Source: Betaproteobacteria bacterium (lineage in GTDB: Bacteria > Pseudomonadota > Gammaproteobacteria > Burkholderiales > Usitatibacteraceae). From it: a stretch of 42,031 bases of DNA. The notes beneath the pieces are model-generated. The model was not told where the DNA came from and ran no database searches. It saw only the letters and a list, made by a program, of their open reading frames with translations. The position numbers and the translations under genes are program-made. Positions 36,618 through 42,031 of this stretch are shown here, one piece after another. The stretch covers positions 1-42,031 of the forward strand of contig JAABQW010000274.1 of the NCBI GenBank assembly GCA_011391275.1, written 5' to 3'. Numbering within the stretch: position 1 is the first letter of the stretch; every line of letters starts with the position of its first letter.

Positions 36618-37910
36618 GTGGAAATCCTCACCACCGCCATCCTCATCGCCTTCCTCTTCGCGCTCCTCGCGAGCGGCCTGTGGATAGGCCTCGCGCTTCT
36701 CGGCGTCGCGTGGATCGGCATGGAGCTCTTCACCAGCCGCCCGGTGGGCGATGCCATGGCCGTCACGATCTGGGGCTCGGGCTCCTCGTGGACGCTCACG
36801 GCGCTGCCGCTCTTCCTGTGGATGGGCGAGATCCTCTTCCGCACGCGCCTCTCGGAGGACATGTTCAGCGGCCTGGCACCCTGGCTGCAGCGCATCCCCG
36901 GGCGGCTCCTGCACGCCAACATCATCGGCTGCACGATCTTCGCGGCAGTCTCGGGCTCCAGCGCCGCGACCGTCGCCACCATCGGCAAGATGACGCTCCC
37001 GGAGCTGAAGAAGCGCGGCTACCCCGAGGACATGACCATCGGCACCCTCGCGGGAGCGGGCACCCTCGGCCTGCTCATCCCGCCCTCGATCATCATGATC
37101 GTCTACGGGGTGACGGCCGAGGTGTCGATCACCAAGCTCTTCATCGCCGGCGTGCTGCCGGGGCTGCTGCTGGCCGGGCTCTTCATGGCCTACACGGTGG
37201 CCTGGTCGCTCCTCAACCCGGACCGCATCCCGCCGCCGGACGCGCCGATGACCTTCCTGCAGAAGCTGGCCACGTCCCGCAACCTCATCGGCCCCGTCGC
37301 CCTCATCGCCCTCGTGCTGGGGTCGATCTACGTGGGCATCGCCACGGCGACCGAGGCGGCGGCGCTGGGCGTGACGGGCTCGCTCGCGCTCTCCTGGATG
37401 CAGGGGTCGATGACCCGCAAGGTCTTCGCGGAGAGCCTCATGGGCGCCACGCGGCTCTACTGCATGATCGCGCTCATCCTCGCGGGCGCGGCCTTCCTCA
37501 CGCTTTCCATGGGCTACATCGGCCTGCCGCGCCACCTCGCGGAGTTCATCACGGGGCTGGGCCTCACGCCCTTCTGGCTGCTCTTCTGCCTGGCGCTCTT
37601 CTTCATCGTGCTGGGCTGCTTCCTCGACGGCATCTCCATGGTGGTGCTCACCATGGGCGTGATCCTTCCCACCATCCAGAAGGCCGGCATCGACCTCATC
37701 TGGTTCGGCGTGTTCATCGTCATCGTGGTCGAGATGGCGCAGATCACCCCGCCCGTGGGGTTCAACCTCTTCGTGCTCCAGGGGATGACGAAGAAGCAGA
37801 TCCCGTGGATCGCCCGGGTCACCATGCCGCTCTTCCTCCTGATGGTGGCGGCCGTGGGGCTCATCTACTTCTTCCCCGGCATCGTCACCTGGCTGCCGGC
37901 GCGGATGTAG
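36618..37910 (+). CDS. dctM: TRAP transporter large permease DctM
   Basis: GTG start; FAAVSGSSAATVATIGKMTLPELKKRGY, GTLAGAGTLGLLIPPSIIMIVYG. Confidence 0.96.
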   Translation: MEILTTAILIAFLFALLASGLWIGLALLGVAWIGMELFTSRPVGDAMAVTIWGSGSSWTLTALPLFLWMGEILFRTRLSEDMFSGLAPWLQRIPGRLLHANIIGCTIFAAVSGSSAATVATIGKMTLPELKKRGYPEDMTIGTLAGAGTLGLLIPPSIIMIVYGVTAEVSITKLFIAGVLPGLLLAGLFMAYTVAWSLLNPDRIPPPDAPMTFLQKLATSRNLIGPVALIALVLGSIYVGIATATEAAALGVTGSLALSWMQGSMTRKVFAESLMGATRLYCMIALILAGAAFLTLSMGYIGLPRHLAEFITGLGLTPFWLLFCLALFFIVLGCFLDGISMVVLTMGVILPTIQKAGIDLIWFGVFIVIVVEMAQITPPVGFNLFVLQGMTKKQIPWIARVTMPLFLLMVAAVGLIYFFPGIVTWLPARM

Positions 37911-37932
37911 GGACGGACGGCGGGCTCGCGCC

Positions 37933-38688
37933 ATGTGCCTGATCGCGATCGCCTGGAAGGCCCATCCGGATTTCCCGCTGGTGGTGGCGGCGAACCGCGA
38001 CGAGTGGCGCGATCGCCCCGCCTCTCCCGCGCACTGGTGGGTCGAGGCCCCCGGCCTCCTGGCGGGCCGGGACCTGCAGGCGGGCGGCACCTGGATGGGC
38101 GTCACGCGCGGGCGCCGCTTCGCCGCGGTGACGAACTTCCGCGACCCTTCCGACCGGCGCTCCACGGCGCTGTCGCGCGGCAACCTCGTGACGTCCTTCC
38201 TGCTCGGCCATGACGCGCCCGGCGCCTTCCTCGCGCGTCTCGCGGGGACCGCCTCGCAGTACAACGGGTTCAACCTGATCGTCGGCGACGGCGACACGCT
38301 CCTCTACTTCGGCAGCCGCGAGGGCGAGGTCCGCGCGGTCGACCCCGGCGTGCACGCGCTCTCCAACCACCTCCTCGACGAGCCCTGGCCCAAGGTCGAA
38401 AGGGCGCGCGCGGCGCTCGGCGAGTCGCTCGACGACGGCGACGAGCGCCTCTTCGCCATGCTTTCCGACGCCACGCCCGCCCCCGACTCGCGGCTGCCCG
38501 ACACCGGCGTGGGGCTCGAGCGCGAGCGCCTGCTCTCGCCGATCCTCATTGCCGGCCCCGATTACGGCACGCGCGCCTCGACCGTGCTGCGCGCCGGCCG
38601 CGAATCCGCGCGCCTCGAGGAGCGCACCCGCGACGCAGCCGGCGCCGTGACCTCCGTCGCGGCCTTCGACTTCCCCTTCGCGCCTTGA
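37933..38688 (+). CDS. NRDE family (TANGO2-like) protein
   Basis: MCLIAIAWKAHPDFPLVVAANRDEWRDRPASPAHWW, GGTWMGVTRGRRFAAVTNFR. Confidence 0.95.
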   Translation: MCLIAIAWKAHPDFPLVVAANRDEWRDRPASPAHWWVEAPGLLAGRDLQAGGTWMGVTRGRRFAAVTNFRDPSDRRSTALSRGNLVTSFLLGHDAPGAFLARLAGTASQYNGFNLIVGDGDTLLYFGSREGEVRAVDPGVHALSNHLLDEPWPKVERARAALGESLDDGDERLFAMLSDATPAPDSRLPDTGVGLERERLLSPILIAGPDYGTRASTVLRAGRESARLEERTRDAAGAVTSVAAFDFPFAP

Positions 38689-38731
38689 AGCGCTGCCCGC
38701 CCACGCGGGGGCCGGCCGCGCCGCAGCCGCG

Positions 38732-38745
38732 TTGACATTCGTCAA
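38732..38745. promoter_or_regulatory. FNR/DNR-like site upstream of octaheme nitrite reductase
   Basis: TTGAC-ATTC-GTCAA dyad, with TAGGGT (38767-38772) at a class II-compatible -10 distance. Confidence 0.5.
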
Positions 38746-38816
38746 AGGTGCAGACCCCTTGCCTGTTAGGGTTTCCGGAGCACCATTCCGCCCCCCTCTG
38801 CCCCAGGGAAAAGACC

Positions 38817-40553
38817 ATGACAATCAGTCCGTTCCAACGCCTCACCCGCATCGCCGCCGCGTTCGCGATCGCCGCCCTCGGCTTCGGCACGGCCCTGGCG
38901 GCCGACCCGCCCGCCAAGGCTGCCGCACCCGCGAAGACCGCCGCCGCTCCCGCAAAGCCCGCAGCGCAAGGCAAGGTGCCCCCGGGGAACAAGGAGTGCA
39001 TCGAGTGCCACGAGGAGCTCAAGGAGTTCCACGATCCCGGCAAGCACAAGACGGTGGCCTGCACGGAATGCCACCAGAACACGGCCGAGCACCTCAAGAA
39101 GAAGAGCGTGCGCCCGGTGACGATCACCGACCCGGCCAAGTGCGGCTCGTGCCACAGGAACCAGTACGAGACGATGTACCAGATCAACTACGAGCGCCCG
39201 GCGAGGAGCGAGAAGAGCCAGCTCACGGGCGTGTCGCCCAACCCGGCGTGGGAGAAGCTCATGGGGCCGCACGGCTTCACGAAGGAGCACAACATGCCGC
39301 GCTCGCACGCCTTCGCGCTCTACGACCAGCTCGTGGTCGACCGCGCGTTCGGCGGCCGCTTCGAGAACAAGTACGGCTGGGCGGATCTCGCCCGTCCCGG
39401 CGGGAACTTCAGGATCTGGGACGTGCTCGTCGACAAGTACCCCGGCGAGCCGCACAAGACCTTCCGCCCCGGCACCGCCGCGGCCGCGAACCCCGTGTGC
39501 ATGAGCTGCAAGACCGCCGACCACATCCTGGACTGGGCCTACCTCGGCGACCCGGACCCGAAGGCGAAGTGGAGCCGGCTCTCGAAGGTGAACGAGTTCG
39601 TGAAGGACGTGAACCACTCGCTCAACTGCATCTTCTGCCACGACCCGCACGGCGCGCAGCCGCGCATCATCCGCGACGGCCTCATCCAGGCCCTCACGCG
39701 GCCCGAGAAGGACACGCTGTGGCACAAGGACGCGAAGGCCGGCAAGATCGACGTGAAGGAGCTCGGCCAGCGCGGCTTCACCCGCAAGATCGCCATCCTC
39801 GACAAGTACGACACCAAGCTGCAGTGCGGCCAGTGCCACGTCGAGTACAACTGCAACCCGGGCACCGACCCCGTCGCCGGCAAGCCCGTCACGATGGCCG
39901 ACCAGCGCACCAACCACTTCCCGTTCAAGGAAGTGAACGACCTGGCCCAGCACTACCGCGACCTCAAGTTCCGCGACTTCAAGCACGGCATCACCGGCGC
40001 GATGCTGTGGAAGGCGCAGCATCCGGACGTCGAGGTGTTCTACGGCTCGGTGCACGACAAGGAAGGCGTCATGTGCCACGACTGCCACATGCCGAAGGCG
40101 AAGGACAAGAAGACGGGCAAGACCTTCACCTCGCACTGGCAGACCACGCCGAAGCACTACGTGCAGGAAGCCTGCCTCGGCTGCCACAAGACCTGGAAGC
40201 GGGAGCAGGCGGTCTACACGATCGACTCCCTCAGGGGCCGCTACATGGGGAAACTCCGCAAGGCCGAGTACCTGCTCACCCGCATGATCGACAAGTTCGA
40301 GGAGGCGAAGAACACCGGCGTGGACGAGGCCACCCTCAACGTGGTGCGCGAGAAGCACTACGAGGCGCACATCCACTGGGAGTTCTGGACCGCCTCCAAC
40401 GGGTCCTACTTCCACAACCCGAAGCTCGCCGACGACTCCATCAACAAGGGAATGGTGATCTCGCAGGAAGCGATCAGGATCCTCGAGGACGCGATGGGGA
40501 AGAAGCGCACCGTGGCGGCGGCTCCGGCCGCGGCCCCGGCCGCGCCGAAGTGA
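38817..40553 (+). CDS. Octaheme c-type cytochrome nitrite reductase (TvNiR/ONR-like)
   Basis: Eight heme motifs: CIECH, CTECH, CGSCH, CMSCK, CIFCH, CGQCH, CHDCH, CLGCH; CGQCHVEYNCNPG; signal peptide. Confidence 0.9.
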   Translation: MTISPFQRLTRIAAAFAIAALGFGTALAADPPAKAAAPAKTAAAPAKPAAQGKVPPGNKECIECHEELKEFHDPGKHKTVACTECHQNTAEHLKKKSVRPVTITDPAKCGSCHRNQYETMYQINYERPARSEKSQLTGVSPNPAWEKLMGPHGFTKEHNMPRSHAFALYDQLVVDRAFGGRFENKYGWADLARPGGNFRIWDVLVDKYPGEPHKTFRPGTAAAANPVCMSCKTADHILDWAYLGDPDPKAKWSRLSKVNEFVKDVNHSLNCIFCHDPHGAQPRIIRDGLIQALTRPEKDTLWHKDAKAGKIDVKELGQRGFTRKIAILDKYDTKLQCGQCHVEYNCNPGTDPVAGKPVTMADQRTNHFPFKEVNDLAQHYRDLKFRDFKHGITGAMLWKAQHPDVEVFYGSVHDKEGVMCHDCHMPKAKDKKTGKTFTSHWQTTPKHYVQEACLGCHKTWKREQAVYTIDSLRGRYMGKLRKAEYLLTRMIDKFEEAKNTGVDEATLNVVREKHYEAHIHWEFWTASNGSYFHNPKLADDSINKGMVISQEAIRILEDAMGKKRTVAAAPAAAPAAPK

Positions 40554-40569
40554 CGGCCTGGCGGCCCGG

Positions 40570-41436
40570 ATGCCGGCCTTCTGGATCATCGCCGGGGGAA
40601 TGACGCTTGCCGCGGTGGCCTTCGTGGCCGCCCGGCTCGTCGTCCCCCGCCGGGAGCCGGCACACGCGCAGCCCCGCGAGGCGAACCTCGCGGCGCTGCG
40701 TGCCTCGTGGGCGGAGCTCGAACGCGACTGCGCCACGGGAGTCCTTCCCGCATCCGAGCGCGAAGCCGCACGCGCGGAGCTCGCCCGCCGCGCCGAGGAG
40801 GAACTCGATGAAGGGCCCTCCCCCGCCGCCAGGGCGACGGCCTGGCCCGTGGCGGTGGCCGCCGCACTCCTGATTCCGCTCGGCGCGCTGCTCCTCTACC
40901 AGCAGGTCGGCAGCCCCGGCGCCATCGACGGATCCCGCGCCTTTGCAAGCCTGGAAGGTCCCCTCACGGCCGAGCGCCTGCCCGCGTACCGCAACCAGCT
41001 GGCCACCCATCTCGCCGGCAACCCCGCCGACGCGAGGGCGTGGGCGTTGCTCGCGCGGTTGGACCTCGCCCTCGAGCACTACGGCGACGCGGCCATGGCC
41101 TTCGACCGCGCCATCCGCGCCTCGCGGAAGGTCGCCGGCGACGCGGAAGTCTGGGTCGACTACGCGGAGGCCGTGGGTATGGCGGAAGGCCGCACGCTGC
41201 GCGGCCGGCCGGAGGCGTTCATCGCCAGGGCCCTGGAGCTCGACCCCGGCAACCCGCGCGCGCTCGAGATGGCGGGCAGCCTCGCCATGGAGCGCGGGGA
41301 CCCGGCGGCGGCGGCCCGCCACTGGCAGCTTGCCCTCGCCCGCCTCGACGCCGCCGACCCGCGCTCGGCGGATCTCGCCCGCGCCGTCGCGCGAGCCGGA
41401 AGCCTCGCCGCCCCCGGGGGAATGACGCGGCGCTGA
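40570..41436 (+). CDS. ccmI: CcmI/CycH-like cytochrome c biogenesis protein with TPR region
   Basis: N-terminal TM, basic/acidic coil, second TM, then PADARAWALLARLDLALEHYGDAAMAFDRAIRAS TPRs. Confidence 0.8.
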   Translation: MPAFWIIAGGMTLAAVAFVAARLVVPRREPAHAQPREANLAALRASWAELERDCATGVLPASEREAARAELARRAEEELDEGPSPAARATAWPVAVAAALLIPLGALLLYQQVGSPGAIDGSRAFASLEGPLTAERLPAYRNQLATHLAGNPADARAWALLARLDLALEHYGDAAMAFDRAIRASRKVAGDAEVWVDYAEAVGMAEGRTLRGRPEAFIARALELDPGNPRALEMAGSLAMERGDPAAAARHWQLALARLDAADPRSADLARAVARAGSLAAPGGMTRR

Positions 41437-41478
41437 TCCCGGTGCAGAATGCGCCTACAGACCAGCGGGGAGGGGCGC

Positions 41479-41724
41479 ATGAACGACAAGACGGTGAAGG
41501 ACGCCTTCATGGAAGTGGTCGTCAACCAGCTCGAGACGGGAGACCCGCCCGAGACGAAGACCGCGCTGGCCCGCCTGACGGCCGCCGGGCACTCCAACAA
41601 CGAGGCGATGCAGCTCATCGCGGCAGTGGCGCGAAACGAGATGCAGGCGATGCTGTCCGCGAGCCGGCCCTTCGACAACGCGCGCTACGCCGCGCTCCTC
41701 GCGAAGCTGCCGCAGCTCGACTGA
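41479..41724 (+). CDS. Small conserved hypothetical protein
   Basis: 81 aa; ggggaggggc RBS region; soluble helical sequence VVNQLETGDPPETKTALARLTAAGHSNNEAMQLIAAV. Confidence 0.75.
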   Translation: MNDKTVKDAFMEVVVNQLETGDPPETKTALARLTAAGHSNNEAMQLIAAVARNEMQAMLSASRPFDNARYAALLAKLPQLD

Positions 41725-41737
41725 GCGCCGCCCGGCG

Positions 41738-42016
41738 CTAGACCATCGGCCCCACGTCCACCACGTGGCCCACCTTCACGACGAGGGGCCACGCATGCTT
41801 GTGGGTGAAGAGCCCGCCCACCTCGACCCCGCCCGCCTTTTCCATCACGTGGATCACGCTGGAGTACGGATAGTAGTGGGTGACGCCGTCCTTCGCGCCC
41901 ACTGCCCCGAAGTAGGTGTCGGCGACGAGCGTGAGCAGGGCCTCGTCGATGTGGTAGGCCGTGTGGTAGTTGAGGCCGATCTTCTGCTGCAGGTAGCGGT
42001 CGAACAGCGGCTTCAT
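41738..42016 (-). CDS. Hypothetical protein, 92 aa
   Basis: MKPLFDRYLQQKIGLNYHTAYHIDEALLTLVADTYFGAVGAK...; good start context (ggggggaaATG on minus strand). Confidence 0.7.
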   Translation of the reverse strand: MKPLFDRYLQQKIGLNYHTAYHIDEALLTLVADTYFGAVGAKDGVTHYYPYSSVIHVMEKAGGVEVGGLFTHKHAWPLVVKVGHVVDVGPMV

Positions 42017-42031
42017 TTCCCCCCCTTGGCC

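Overview
High-GC window of about 42 kb, with gene order and content suggesting a betaproteobacterial chromosome (dusB-fis-purH-purD-hemF order). It is mostly conserved chromosomal genes. They include a YbaL/Kef-type antiporter, aldo/keto reductase, MFS, OsmC, an Ada-AraC-AlkA fusion with Ogt, an EamA transporter, a DUF255/YyaL thioredoxin-domain protein, cytochrome c, and a livKHMGF operon. Further along are a histidine kinase / Ser-Thr kinase-REC-REC / EcsC / DUF1330 operon, a RhlE-type helicase, a PlpD-like patatin autotransporter, hemF-purD-purH-fis-dusB, a fused hydantoinase/oxoprolinase, a TRAP DctPQM transporter, an NRDE protein, an octaheme nitrite reductase and CcmI. Three unrelated palindromic repeat families overlay these genes. 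(1) GGGGTCAG/GTGACGGACACGG REP-like hairpins lie at gene ends. (2) A 10-bp GAACACGGAT-unit inverted-repeat element occurs at three loci, two of them inside the liv operon, and one copy carries a GxxExxY gene. (3) A CTCACCCC..CTCTCCC palindrome occurs at four loci between 26.4 and 36.1 kb. Two copies of family 3 sit in frame inside the hydantoinase CDS, like Rickettsia palindromic elements, and one supplies the apparent dctQ start codon. The most interesting signals are the in-frame protein-coding palindromes, the GxxExxY-carrying repeat element in the liv operon, and the TvNiR-like octaheme nitrite reductase (CXXCK plus Tyr-Asn-Cys) with an FNR/DNR-like site upstream. No database searches were run; family names rest on recognised motifs.
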